From Pseudomonadota bacterium (GTDB lineage Bacteria; Pseudomonadota; Gammaproteobacteria; Burkholderiales; Burkholderiaceae_C), in assembly GCA_029780695.1 (NCBI GenBank), contig JAKOYD010000138.1, positions 1-32,547 of the forward strand: a DNA stretch of 32,547 nt. The letters run 5' to 3'. The position numbers were made by a program, and so were the translations under genes. How positions within the stretch are numbered: the first letter of the stretch is position 1; the number at the start of each line of letters is the position of its first letter. Below are positions 1-6,857 of the stretch, piece after piece. The notes beneath the pieces were generated by a model that saw only the letters and a list, made by a program, of their open reading frames with translations, was not told where the DNA came from and made no database searches.

Positions 1-1113
1 GTAGGAGCGCACCACGCCCAGGTAGCGCGGGTCTTCCAGCAGGAAGGCGTCGTGCCCGTGCGGGGCGTCGATCTCGGCGTAGCTGACGTCGCGGCGGTTT
101 TCCAGCAGGGCCTTGACGATCTCGCGCGAGCGCGCGGGCGAGAAGCGCCAGTCGGTGGAAAAGCTGACCAGCAGGAAGCGCGCGCGCGTCTGCGCCAGCG
201 CCGCCGTCAGGTCGCCGCCGAAGGCGCGCGCCGGGTCGAAGTAGTCGAGCGCGCGGGTGATCAGCAGGTAGGTGTTGGCGTCGAAATACTCGCTGAACTT
301 GTCGCCCTGGTGGCGCAGGTAGCTTTCGATCTGGAACTCGACGTCCTGCGTCGAGTAGCGGTAGCCGCTGCCGTTGCCGGCCACCGCCTGCCTCAGCTCG
401 CGGCCGAACTTCTCGTTCATGACGTCGTCGCTCAGGTAGGTGATGTGGCCGATCATGCGCGCGATGCGCAGCCCGCGCGCCGGCACCACGCCGTGGCGGT
501 AGAAGTGGCCGCCGTGGAAGTCGGGGTCGGTGACGATGGCGCGCCGCGCCACCTCGTTGAAGGCGATGTTCTCGGCCGACAGGTTGGGCGCGCTGGCCAC
601 CACCACGGCGTGTCGCACGCGCTCGGGGTATTGCAGCGTCCAGCTCAGCGCCTGCATGCCGCCCAGGCTGCCGCCCATCACGGCGGCCAGCTGGCCGATG
701 CCCAGCGCATCCAGCAGGCGGGCCTGGGCGTCGACCCAGTCTTCGACGGTGACGACCGGAAAGTCGGCGCCGTACACGTGGCCGGTGTCGGGGTTGACGT
801 GCATCGGCCCCGTCGAGCCGAAGCAGCTGCCCAGGTTGTTGACGCCGATGACGAAGAAGCGGTCGGTGTCCACCGGCTTGCCGGGGCCGACCATGTTGTC
901 CCACCAGCCTTCGCTGCGCTCCTGCCCGGCGTAGACGCCGGCGACGTGGTGCGACGCGTTCAGCGCGTGGCAGATCAGCACGGCGTTGCTGCGGTCGGCG
1001 TTCAGCTGGCCATAGGTTTCGTAGCTGAGGTCGTAGCCTCGCACGCTGGCGCCGCTTTGCAGGGGCAGCGGCGCCTCGAAATGCAGGGTCTGCGGTGTGG
1101 CGATGAGCGGCAT
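1..1113 (-). CDS. metX: Homoserine O-acyltransferase MetX (3' end outside window)
   Basis: MetX transfers an acyl group from acetyl-CoA or succinyl-CoA to the hydroxyl of homoserine, the committed step of methionine synthesis in the cytoplasm. The visible 371 codons show the alpha/beta-hydrolase fold of the family. The nucleophile elbow GGSLGGMQ has Ser149, an Asp lies in FSTDWRF, and the catalytic His is in APHGHDAF close to the window edge, so only about the last ten residues should be missing. The ATG at 1113 gives the normal N-terminus ([18 protein letters not shown]). No Shine-Dalgarno is visible, because the start directly follows the U-run of a terminator hairpin. Some proteobacterial MetX enzymes use succinyl-CoA (MetXS); I cannot decide the acyl donor from sequence alone. 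metW often follows metX in this group, but that position lies outside the window. Control by the SAM-II-type leader upstream fits a methionine gene. Confidence 0.95.
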   Translation of the reverse strand, partial: MPLIATPQTLHFEAPLPLQSGASVRGYDLSYETYGQLNADRSNAVLICHALNASHHVAGVYAGQERSEGWWDNMVGPGKPVDTDRFFVIGVNNLGSCFGSTGPMHVNPDTGHVYGADFPVVTVEDWVDAQARLLDALGIGQLAAVMGGSLGGMQALSWTLQYPERVRHAVVVASAPNLSAENIAFNEVARRAIVTDPDFHGGHFYRHGVVPARGLRIARMIGHITYLSDDVMNEKFGRELRQAVAGNGSGYRYSTQDVEFQIESYLRHQGDKFSEYFDANTYLLITRALDYFDPARAFGGDLTAALAQTRARFLLVSFSTDWRFSPARSREIVKALLENRRDVSYAEIDAPHGHDAFLLEDPRYLGVVRSY

Positions 1114-1116
1114 GGC

Positions 1117-1153
1117 AACAAAAAACCCGGTTCGCCAAAACGGGCGCCGGGTT
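1117..1153 (-). terminator. Intrinsic terminator in the metX leader (riboswitch expression platform)
   Basis: On the minus strand AACCCGG-CGCC (1153-1143), a CGTTTT loop, then GGCG-AA-CCGGGTT (1136-1124) form an 11-bp stem with a two-base bulge, followed by a T-run (1125-1120). It ends only a few bases before the metX ATG. GCGCCCG (1147-1141) in its 5' arm is perfectly complementary to CGGGCGC (1192-1186), which overlaps the 3' strand of aptamer P1. P1 formation with SAM would therefore free the terminator, and its absence would favour an antiterminator. The hairpin also occupies the place where a ribosome binding site would be. Confidence 0.8.
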
Positions 1154-1160
1154 GATACGC

Positions 1161-1215
1161 GCTCGGTTTTAGCGGAATTTATTGAGCGCCCGCAAGCGGA
1201 GGCAAATCGGCGCTG
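1161..1215 (-). ncRNA. SAM-II (SAM_alpha) riboswitch aptamer upstream of metX
   Basis: Read on the minus strand, this leader matches the SAM-II layout. The P1 5' strand AGCGCC (1214-1209) is followed by GATTTG (1208-1203), a loop CCTCC, GCTTGC (1197-1192), the P1 3' strand GGCGCT (1190-1185), an A/T-rich stretch CAATAAATT, and the hallmark GCTAAA (1173-1168). Loop bases CTC (1201-1199) can pair with GAG (1164-1162), just after GCTAAA, as the pseudoknot. SAM-II binds S-adenosylmethionine and is classically found upstream of metA/metX in alphaproteobacteria. Gene context (metX) agrees. The pseudoknot I can draw is short (three clear pairs), which is the weakest part of the call. Confidence 0.85.
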
Positions 1216-1222
1216 TGCGGGC

Positions 1223-1228
1223 AGTATA
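1223..1228 (-). promoter_or_regulatory. Candidate metX promoter -10 box (TATACT)
   Basis: TATACT on the minus strand lies about seven bases before the expected transcript start near 1216, so the RNA would begin almost exactly at the aptamer P1 stem (1214). The -35 region about 17 bases upstream (TCAATA-like) is weak. The placement relative to the aptamer is the main support. Confidence 0.5.
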
Positions 1229-1272
1229 GCGCCCGCTTGCCCTCATATTGAGTGAGTGCGCTGGCGCGCGGC

Positions 1273-1839
1273 TCAGCCCCAACCCATCAGCGCCACCCCG
1301 CCCAGCACCGCAAAGATCGCGGCAGACACCAGGTGCACCACGCGGATCGGCACCTTCTTGACCAGCCGGTCGCCAAACCACACCACCGGCGCGTTGGCGA
1401 TCATCATGCCCAGCGTGGTGCCCGCCACCACGCTGGCCCACGCCTTGTACTGCGCGGCCAGCGCCACCGTGGCGATCTGCGTCTTGTCGCCCATCTCCGC
1501 CAAGAAGAACGCCACCAGCGTGGTGCCGAACACGCCCAGCCTGGACGCCGCGCTGGGCTCGTCGTCCTCGTCCAGCTTGTCGGGAATCAGCATCCATACC
1601 GCCATGGCGATGAACGACAGCCCCAGCACCCAGCGCAGCACCTGCGGCCCCAACTGCGCCTGCACCCAGCTGCCCACCGCGCCGGCGAGCGCGTGGTTGG
1701 CCAGTGTGGCGGCCAGGATACCCAGCACGATCGGCCAGGGCTTGCGAAAGCGCGCCGCCAGCACCAGCGACAGCAGCTGCGTCTTGTCGCCCATTTCGGC
1801 CAGGGCGACGATGCCGGTGGAGACGAGAAAGGCTTCCAT
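1273..1839 (-). CDS. TMEM165/GDT1 (UPF0016) family cation exporter, MneA-like
   Basis: This is a 188-residue inner-membrane protein with two homologous halves. Each carries the family signature EMGDKTQ, at residues 15-21 and 115-121, on a hydrophobic helix. A charged linker (about residues 86-100, DKLDEDDEPS) joins the halves. The signature acidic residues form the cation site in the GDT1/TMEM165 family, whose bacterial members (for example MneA of Vibrio) export Mn2+, and whose eukaryotic members move Ca2+/Mn2+ against H+. Manganese export is the likely role here, by family. I looked upstream for a yybP-ykoY manganese riboswitch, which often controls such genes, and did not find its conserved boxes. 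No clear Shine-Dalgarno precedes the ATG. The gene points toward metX, but metX has its own promoter and leader. Confidence 0.9.
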   Translation of the reverse strand: MEAFLVSTGIVALAEMGDKTQLLSLVLAARFRKPWPIVLGILAATLANHALAGAVGSWVQAQLGPQVLRWVLGLSFIAMAVWMLIPDKLDEDDEPSAASRLGVFGTTLVAFFLAEMGDKTQIATVALAAQYKAWASVVAGTTLGMMIANAPVVWFGDRLVKKVPIRVVHLVSAAIFAVLGGVALMGWG

Positions 1840-1856
1840 TCAGTGCGACGATTGGG

Positions 1857-1910
1857 TAAAAAAGTGGCCGTTTGCGCTGTCCATTACAGTGCTTTGCGCT
1901 ATTAATTGCG
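1857..1910 (-). repeat. Dispersed ATAGC palindromic repeat, degenerate copy
   Basis: On the minus strand AATTAATAGC is followed by GCAAAGCACT, a short spacer, AGCGC and CGGCCA. This is the same order of blocks as the better copies at 21795, 24577 and 26726. It lies directly upstream of the exporter gene. The call is by resemblance to those copies only. Confidence 0.45.
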
Positions 1911-2049
1911 CAGCAAACAGGCTGGCGTGATGCACGCGCCGCGCGCACCCGTGGGGCGATGGATTGTAGGTGGCCCGTCCTGCCGCCAGTGCCCACCAGC
2001 GCCGGCCGCACGAATACCCGACTTTAGTAAAGGGTGAAAAACCCCATGC

Positions 2050-2076
2050 TTGACTTTCGTATTTCTGACGCATAAT
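2050..2076 (+). promoter_or_regulatory. Candidate sigma70 promoter of the RRM protein gene
   Basis: TTGACT (2050-2055) and CATAAT (2071-2076) are separated by 15 bases, slightly shorter than ideal. Transcription from here would give a leader of about 140 nt before the ATG at 2221, long as in many cold-shock type genes. Confidence 0.5.
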
Positions 2077-2178
2077 TCGCGCGGGTGCGCGGGCTTTTGC
2101 AGGCGCACCGTGGCTTTGCGGTGATCACAGTCAGTTGCCCTTTTCGGTCGAGCGCTTGCTTCGTCGAAGGCGTTTCGC

Positions 2179-2214
2179 GGACTCCATCGCTTTTTTTTCG
2201 TTATTGAGGAGTCC
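2179..2214 (+). promoter_or_regulatory. SD-sequestering hairpin in the RRM gene leader
   Basis: GGACTCC (2179-2185) is a perfect 7-bp complement of GGAGTCC (2208-2214), which includes the Shine-Dalgarno of the gene starting at 2221. The 22-base loop contains a run of eight T. If formed in the RNA, the stem would hide the ribosome binding site. Whether it is a thermosensor, an autoregulatory site or coincidence is not shown by sequence. Confidence 0.5.
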
Positions 2215-2220
2215 CTTTCA

Positions 2221-2841
2221 ATGGGCAACAAACTTTACGTCGGCAACCTGCCGTACAGCGTGCGCGACGCCGACTTGGCGCAGGCGTTCGGCCAATTCGG
2301 CTCGGTGACCAGCGCCAAAGTGATGATGGAGCGCGATACCGGCCGCTCCAAGGGTTTCGGTTTCGTCGAAATGGGCAGCGATGCCGAGGCGCAAGAGGCC
2401 ATCAATGGCATGAACGGCCAGCCCCTGGGTGGCCGCAACGTCGTGGTCAACGAGGCGCGTCCCATGGAAGCGCGCCCCCCGCGCACCGGCGGCTACGGTG
2501 GTGGTTACGGCGGTGGCGGCGGTGGCGGCTACGGCGGTGGCCGTCGTGAAGGCGGCGGTGGCTACGGCGGCGGCGGTTATGGCGGCGGCGGCGGTGGTTA
2601 CGGCGGTGGCCGGCGCGAAGGCGGCGGCGGTGGCAGTGGCAGTGGCAGTGGATATGGCGGCGGTGGCGGTGGCGGCTATGGCGGTGGCCGGCGCGAAGGC
2701 GGCGGTGGCGGCTACGACGGCGGCGGCAACGACGGCAGCTTCCGCAGCCCTTACGGCCCCGGCCCGCGCGGTGGCGGTGGCCGCCGCGAATACGGTGATC
2801 GCCGTCGCGACAGCTTCGACCAGGGTCGCGACGACGAATAA
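2221..2841 (+). CDS. Glycine-rich RRM RNA-binding protein
   Basis: This 206-residue protein has one N-terminal RNA recognition motif (residues 1-80) and a low-complexity tail. RNP2 is LYVGNLPY near residue 5 and RNP1 is KGFGFVEM near residue 40, with the aromatic residues that stack on RNA bases. The tail from about residue 85 is Gly/Tyr/Arg-rich, with repeated GGRREGGGG blocks. Single-RRM, Gly-rich proteins of this kind occur in cyanobacteria and many betaproteobacteria and are often cold-induced; they bind single-stranded RNA, probably as chaperones. A GAGGAG Shine-Dalgarno (2206-2211) fixes the start. The GGC/GGT-rich tail yields long overlapping reading frames on both strands, which are artefacts. 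A terminator follows at 2887. Confidence 0.92.
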   Translation: MGNKLYVGNLPYSVRDADLAQAFGQFGSVTSAKVMMERDTGRSKGFGFVEMGSDAEAQEAINGMNGQPLGGRNVVVNEARPMEARPPRTGGYGGGYGGGGGGGYGGGRREGGGGYGGGGYGGGGGGYGGGRREGGGGGSGSGSGYGGGGGGGYGGGRREGGGGGYDGGGNDGSFRSPYGPGPRGGGGRREYGDRRRDSFDQGRDDE

Positions 2842-2886
2842 CGCTTCAGGCCTGCCGTCCTTTTCAGGCGCAGGCGACTCCGGCAA

Positions 2887-2909
2887 CAAGGCCCCACGTG
2901 GGGCCTTTG
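2887..2909 (+). terminator. Terminator after the RRM protein gene
   Basis: AAGGCCCCAC followed directly by GTGGGGCCTT is a perfect palindrome, with CAA before and TTTG after. It lies 46 bases after the stop codon. The T-run is short, so termination strength is uncertain. Confidence 0.7.
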
Positions 2910-3021
2910 TCATTTCTGGCCGTCTGGATGCTCCCGGGGTCAAACCCGCCAACACCCCAGATTCGTTGGGGCCTGTTCAATGACCGGCCTTGCCAGCCGC
3001 CCGCAGCCGCCGTCGCCGCGC

Positions 3022-3045
3022 GGCAGAGGGGCAGAGGGGCAGAGG
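3022..3045. repeat. Short tandem repeat, three copies of an 8-mer
   Basis: GGCAGAGG occurs three times without interruption and continues into degenerate GGAAAAGG. It lies in the roughly 250-base non-coding stretch 2910-3159 between the RRM gene terminator and the end of the SDR gene. I see no gene in that stretch. Confidence 0.8.
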
Positions 3046-3159
3046 GGAAAAGGGGACATCGTGCTCGCCAGCGCCGCTGCTGAATTCCCGCCCCCGCCGT
3101 CGCGAGGACAGGCGCTGCGCGGGCATGACAAGACAGCTGAGACGCCGGGGTGAATACCG

Positions 3160-3936
3160 CTATGGGGCTTGCCTCGCCTTGCGGGGCTTGCCCGCCAGCA
3201 GCGCATCGAACAGCCGGTTGGGCAGCAGCCGCAGCAGCTTGGCGACCACCGCCATCTGCCACGGAATCACCTGGTAGCTGGTGCCGCGCGCAATGGCGCG
3301 GGCCGCGCGCGCGGCAAAGCGGTCGGCCGGCATCAAGAACGGCATGGCGTAGCGATTTTTGCGTGTCAGCGGCGTATCTATATAGCCCGGCGCAATGGTG
3401 ACCACGCGCACCCCCGTGCCTCGCAGTTCGCCGCGCAGGCTTTCGCAGTAGCTCACCACGCCGGCCTTGCTGGCGCAATAAGCGCCGTGTCCCGGCAGGC
3501 CGCGAACCGCCGCCACGCTGGCGATGCCCACCAGCGTGCCGCGCCCGCGCTGGCGCATGGGGTCGATGAACGGGTGAAACGTGGCCGCCATGCCGGTGTT
3601 GTTGACGGCCAGCGTGCGCGCCATCACGTCGATGTCGTCGCGCACCGCTGAATCCATGCCCACGCTGATGCCCGCGTTGGCGATCACCACGTCTGGCACG
3701 CCCTGTGTCGCCAGGCACGCCTGGCCTGCCGCAACGATGCTGTCCACCTCGGCCACGTCCGCGCCGTACACGCGCCAGCGCGCCTCGGGCCAGCCCTGGG
3801 CGCGGCACCACGCGGCCAGTTCAGCCGGTCGGCGCGCCGGCAGGGCCAGATCCCAGCCCTGCAAGAAGCAATGCTGCGCCAGCGCCTGGCCGATGCCGCT
3901 GGAGGCGCCGGTGATATAGGCCAGGGGAGAGGTCAT
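3160..3936 (-). CDS. SDR family NAD(P)-dependent oxidoreductase
   Basis: This is a 258-residue classical short-chain dehydrogenase/reductase. The N-terminal Rossmann fold shows the cofactor glycine motif TGASSGIG (residues 10-17) and the structural NAG of ANAGIS. The catalytic Ser is in GIASVAAV and the catalytic pair in YCASK, in the usual order. A C-terminal extension with a hydrophobic stretch and a basic end (GKPRKARQAP) is seen in membrane-associated SDRs close to acyl-lipid or sterol-type reductases. The substrate cannot be read from sequence. The gene lies downstream of lptC on the same strand, separated by 277 bases containing a palindromic repeat, so co-transcription is doubtful. Confidence 0.88.
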   Translation of the reverse strand: MTSPLAYITGASSGIGQALAQHCFLQGWDLALPARRPAELAAWCRAQGWPEARWRVYGADVAEVDSIVAAGQACLATQGVPDVVIANAGISVGMDSAVRDDIDVMARTLAVNNTGMAATFHPFIDPMRQRGRGTLVGIASVAAVRGLPGHGAYCASKAGVVSYCESLRGELRGTGVRVVTIAPGYIDTPLTRKNRYAMPFLMPADRFAARAARAIARGTSYQVIPWQMAVVAKLLRLLPNRLFDALLAGKPRKARQAP

Positions 3937-4054
3937 GGCGGGAAACGGGTCATCGTGGCGTGCTTCATGGCTTGAAAGTCAAATAACTTGAGCTACTGGG
4001 ATTCTCGCGAAAGCGTATGCGTTTTACTTAATTCACGCCGGCTCGAACGCCTTC

Positions 4055-4146
4055 CGTCATTGCCGCGAAAATGGGAATCCAGACGGCCTATGCCGGCCGC
4101 GGCTTAGTGTGGAAGCCCTTGAATTACCGCTTTCGCGGAAATGACG
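4055..4146. repeat. Degenerate dRS3-like inverted-repeat element
   Basis: The left arm begins CGTCATTGCCGCG and runs to GGGAATCCAG; the right arm begins GAATTACCGC and ends CGCGGAAATGACG. The arms are imperfect inverted repeats of each other and match the arms of the two elements at 14594-14833. It fills most of the 3937-4213 gap downstream of lptC, where I see no gene. It could help end transcription of the kdsD-kdsC-lptC operon. Confidence 0.7.
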
Positions 4147-4213
4147 CCCTTCGGTTCGACCATCTGTGTGGCCGCCCACCACCGGGCTGCAAATACCCGC
4201 CCGCCGCGCCGCC

Positions 4214-4834
4214 TCACCTCGGCGGCAGTGTGCCGCGCACGCGCCCCGTCAATTCGCCCACGCCGCTGCGCTCGTCGTAGCTGAACGCGTCACCGGTAAA
4301 CACGTCGCGTCCGCGGCGCAGCTCCACCGGTTTGTCGGACTGCACCCGCTTGGCGTCGACGAAAGTGTGCAGATACTCGCCGATGAATTCCAGGCGCGGC
4401 GTGGGCGTGCTGCCGGGGCGCGGCACCTCGTCGCGCACCACGTGCGCGTTGCCGAACAGCTCGACCTCCGAACCGTCGCCCTTGGCCAGGGCGCGCTGCG
4501 CCGTCGCCACGGTGGGGCGGCCCTGCTCGTCGAACGAGCGGATGCGCGGCTGCTGCACCTGCAATTGGTCGTTGGCGGGGTAGTGCTGGCCTTCGCTGCC
4601 GACGATTTCCGACTTCAGCCGCCCGGACGGGTCAAACGCGCGCACTGAAAACTGGCGCATGAAATAGTCCGGCTCGCGCGACACCACCGTTGCCGCGGGC
4701 GCGCGGTCAAACTGCGGCGCGCTGCGCACCAGCCACCAGGTGGCCAGCGCGAACAGCACCATCATCAGCGCGGGCAGCCAGGCCGACAGGTGGTCCATGC
4801 CCTGGCGCCACAGGCGCGCGCGGTTCCGGTTCAC
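4214..4834 (-). CDS. lptC: LPS export protein LptC
   Basis: LptC is the bitopic inner-membrane protein that passes lipopolysaccharide from LptB2FG to the LptA bridge in the periplasm. The protein has 206 residues with a basic N-terminus (VNRNRARLWRQG), one membrane helix at about residues 17-36 (LSAWLPALMMVLFALATWWL), and a beta-rich periplasmic domain including PDYFMRQFSVRAFD and the SEGQHYP region. The start is a GTG at 4834 whose GTGA overlaps the kdsC stop; upstream in-frame codons belong to the kdsC region. Translational coupling to kdsC is likely. In many proteobacteria lptA and lptB follow lptC, but here the next gene is an SDR, so the operon looks shortened or rearranged. Confidence 0.9.
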   Translation of the reverse strand: MNRNRARLWRQGMDHLSAWLPALMMVLFALATWWLVRSAPQFDRAPAATVVSREPDYFMRQFSVRAFDPSGRLKSEIVGSEGQHYPANDQLQVQQPRIRSFDEQGRPTVATAQRALAKGDGSEVELFGNAHVVRDEVPRPGSTPTPRLEFIGEYLHTFVDAKRVQSDKPVELRRGRDVFTGDAFSYDERSGVGELTGRVRGTLPPR

Positions 4835-5385
4835 GCGGGCGCCCCCAGCGCGGCGTCCAGCAGGCGGCGGTAGTGGCCGCCGGCCACCAACAGCAGGTCG
4901 CAGCATTCGCGCACCGCGCCCGCGCCGGCCGGCGCGGTGGTGATGTAGGTTGCCAGCGCGCGCGCCTCGGCGTGGGCGGCGGGCGGCGCGCAGGCCAGCG
5001 CGGCGCGCTGCAGCAGCGGCAGGTCGGGCCAGTCGTCGCCCATGGCGGCGGCCTGCGCCCAGTCCAGGCCCAGTTCGGCCAGCATGGCCTCGGCGGCGGG
5101 CAACTTGTCCTCGGTGCCCAGGCGCAGGCGTGTCACGCCCAGCGCCTGCAGCCGCAGGCGCAGCGGGGCCGAATCGCGGCCCGAGATCACGCACGGCTCG
5201 ATGCCCGCCTGCCGCAGCATCTTCAGGCCGTGCCCGTCCAGCGTGTGAAAGCGCTTCAGCGTCTCGCCCTCGGCCGAAAAATACAGGCCGCCATCGGTCA
5301 GCACGCCGTCCACGTCAAAAAACGCCACGCGCACGCCCTGGGCGCGCAGCAGCAATTCGGGCGGCCAGGTCAGGGCAGGGTGCAT
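4831..5385 (-). CDS. kdsC: 3-deoxy-D-manno-octulosonate 8-phosphate phosphatase KdsC
   Basis: KdsC hydrolyses Kdo-8-phosphate to Kdo, the third step of Kdo synthesis for the LPS inner core. The protein has 184 residues, normal for this small HAD phosphatase. The nucleophile motif FFDVDGVLTDG holds Asp24 and the acid/base Asp26, the second motif has SGRDS, the conserved Lys lies in GTEDKLPA, and the metal motif is GDDWPDLPLL. Its ATG overlaps the kdsD stop by one base (TGATG), and its own stop overlaps the lptC GTG, indicating one transcript with coupled translation. Confidence 0.95.
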   Translation of the reverse strand: MHPALTWPPELLLRAQGVRVAFFDVDGVLTDGGLYFSAEGETLKRFHTLDGHGLKMLRQAGIEPCVISGRDSAPLRLRLQALGVTRLRLGTEDKLPAAEAMLAELGLDWAQAAAMGDDWPDLPLLQRAALACAPPAAHAEARALATYITTAPAGAGAVRECCDLLLVAGGHYRRLLDAALGAPA

Positions 5386-6362
5386 CAGATCACCTTGGCC
5401 CGCATCAGGTCGTTGCTGTTCAGCGCGCCGGCCAGCCGCCCGTCGGCGTCCACGGCCAGCAGCACGGTGATGCGGTGCTGCTCCATCAGCTTGGCGGCCT
5501 CGGCCGCCAGCGCGTCGTCGCGAATCGTGCGCGGCTGCCCGCGCATCACGTCGCCGGCCGTCAGCGCACGCAGGTCGCGCCCGGTTTCCACCAGCCGGCG
5601 CAGGTCGCCGTCGGTGAAGATGCCCAGCACGCCGCCCTCGGCATCGGCCACCGCCGACGCGCCCAGGCCCTTGCGCGTCATCTCGCGCATCAGTTCGCTG
5701 AACGACGCTGCCGGCGTCACGCGCGGCACGTCGTCGCCGCGGCGCATGATGTCCAGCACACGCGTGAGCAGGCGCCGCCCCAGCGCGCCGCCGGGGTGCG
5801 AACGCGCGAAATCCTCGGTGCGAAAGCCGCGCGCATCCAGCAGCGCCACCGCCAGCGCATCGCCCAGCGCCAGCTGCGCGGTGGTGCTGGCCGTGGGCGC
5901 CAGGTTGAGCGGGCAGGCCTCCTTGGCCACGCCGCTGTCCAGCACCACGTCGGCATGGCGCGCCAGCGTGGAGCCGGTGTGGCCCGTCATCGCCACCAGC
6001 GGCACGCCCAGCCGCTTGACCAGCGGCAGCAGCACAGTCAGCTCGTCCACTTCGCCGCTGTTGGAAATGGCCAGCACCGCGTCGCCGCGCTGGATCATGC
6101 CCAGATCGCCATGGCTGGCCTCGGCCGGGTGCACAAAGAAGGCGGGCGTGCCCGTCGACGCCAGCGTGGCCGCCAGCTTGCGGCCCACGTGGCCACTCTT
6201 GCCCATGCCCATCACCACCACACGTCCATCCACCGCCAGCAGCAGCGACACCGCGCGCACGAAGTCGTCACTCAGCCGGCCCTTGAGGCCCAGCACGGCC
6301 GCGGCTTCGATGTCCAGCGTGTCATGGGCCAGGCGCAGCACCTGGGCGGGATCGAGGGTCAT
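5385..6362 (-). CDS. kdsD: D-arabinose 5-phosphate isomerase KdsD (KpsF/GutQ family)
   Basis: KdsD interconverts ribulose 5-phosphate and arabinose 5-phosphate, the first step of Kdo synthesis. The 325-residue protein has an N-terminal SIS domain (about 40-170) with GMGKSGHVGRK and HPAEASHGDLGM, which carries the catalytic His, and ISNSGEVDE for phosphate binding. Two CBS domains follow (about 205-325). It is the first gene of the kdsD-kdsC-lptC operon. No Shine-Dalgarno precedes the ATG; instead TAAAAT lies six bases before it (6374-6369), so a leaderless mRNA is possible. A minimal frame ATG-CCC-GCA-TGA also overlaps the start codon. Confidence 0.95.
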   Translation of the reverse strand: MTLDPAQVLRLAHDTLDIEAAAVLGLKGRLSDDFVRAVSLLLAVDGRVVVMGMGKSGHVGRKLAATLASTGTPAFFVHPAEASHGDLGMIQRGDAVLAISNSGEVDELTVLLPLVKRLGVPLVAMTGHTGSTLARHADVVLDSGVAKEACPLNLAPTASTTAQLALGDALAVALLDARGFRTEDFARSHPGGALGRRLLTRVLDIMRRGDDVPRVTPAASFSELMREMTRKGLGASAVADAEGGVLGIFTDGDLRRLVETGRDLRALTAGDVMRGQPRTIRDDALAAEAAKLMEQHRITVLLAVDADGRLAGALNSNDLMRAKVI

Positions 6363-6368
6363 GCGGGC

Positions 6369-6374
6369 ATTTTA
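6369..6374 (-). promoter_or_regulatory. Candidate -10 box giving a leaderless kdsD transcript
   Basis: TAAAAT on the minus strand ends six bases before the kdsD start codon, so transcription would begin at or next to the A of ATG. No convincing -35 box is visible. No ribosome binding site precedes this ATG. Confidence 0.35.
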
Positions 6375-6589
6375 TCGGCGAGGGGTGGCGCAGGCGGGTC
6401 CAGTTGTCCCGCGGACACGTGCTCATGGGATTGACCCCACGTCCAAGCGGACAGTGGGTATGGCGCCAGGAACCTCGTCCAACGCGGGTTTTTCCCTGCT
6501 TCTGGCGCAGCCGACCACGTTACACGCCTGAACTGGGGTCTGTCACCCCGTTGAGCGGTGCGACGCGCCTGATACAGGCCAAAAAAGTC

Positions 6590-6857
6590 ACATTCCAACA
6601 TGAGATAGCCGCTATTTTATGTAAGCAAGTGAAACAAAAACGGGATGACCGACGCTTTGGTTCTCAAAAAAACTGAATACTTTTGAATGGAAAAATTCAA
6701 AATACACCGCAATTATTAATACATGTGTCTAATATTAAACCGGAATTGTTGTCAAGATTGTAGTTGTTAAGTGCTACCTTACAAAGTCGCTTCACTTTTA
6801 CATAATCGGCCCGAATTCCGATATGCCAATTTGGGTATGAACCGTGGGGAGCGTTTT
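6590..6857 (+). promoter_or_regulatory. AT-rich promoter region of the giant repeat protein gene
   Basis: Bases 6661-6780 contain 34 G/C out of 120 by my count, in a window that is otherwise very GC-rich. The stretch includes a perfect inverted repeat TTTTGAAT-GGAAAA-ATTCAAAA (6681-6702) and a -35-like TTGTCA (6749-6754) without a clear -10. A GGGGAG Shine-Dalgarno (6847-6852) sits before the ATG at 6858. Such AT-rich islands are typical targets of H-NS-type silencers; this is inference. The remaining 6363-6589 shows no gene I can support. Confidence 0.55.

Noticed and set aside
52..1155. Long plus-strand frame opposite metX
   Set aside because: The minus strand encodes a clear MetX with a complete catalytic triad; the plus-strand translation is Ala/Val/Arg-rich with no recognisable domain.
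1840..2049. Possible yybP-ykoY manganese riboswitch before the TMEM165-like exporter
   Set aside because: The conserved boxes of that aptamer were not found; the stretch is better explained by a degenerate dispersed repeat.
2218..2983. Ala-rich overlapping frames on both strands of the RRM gene
   Set aside because: They result from GGC/GGT-rich codons of the glycine tail read in other frames.
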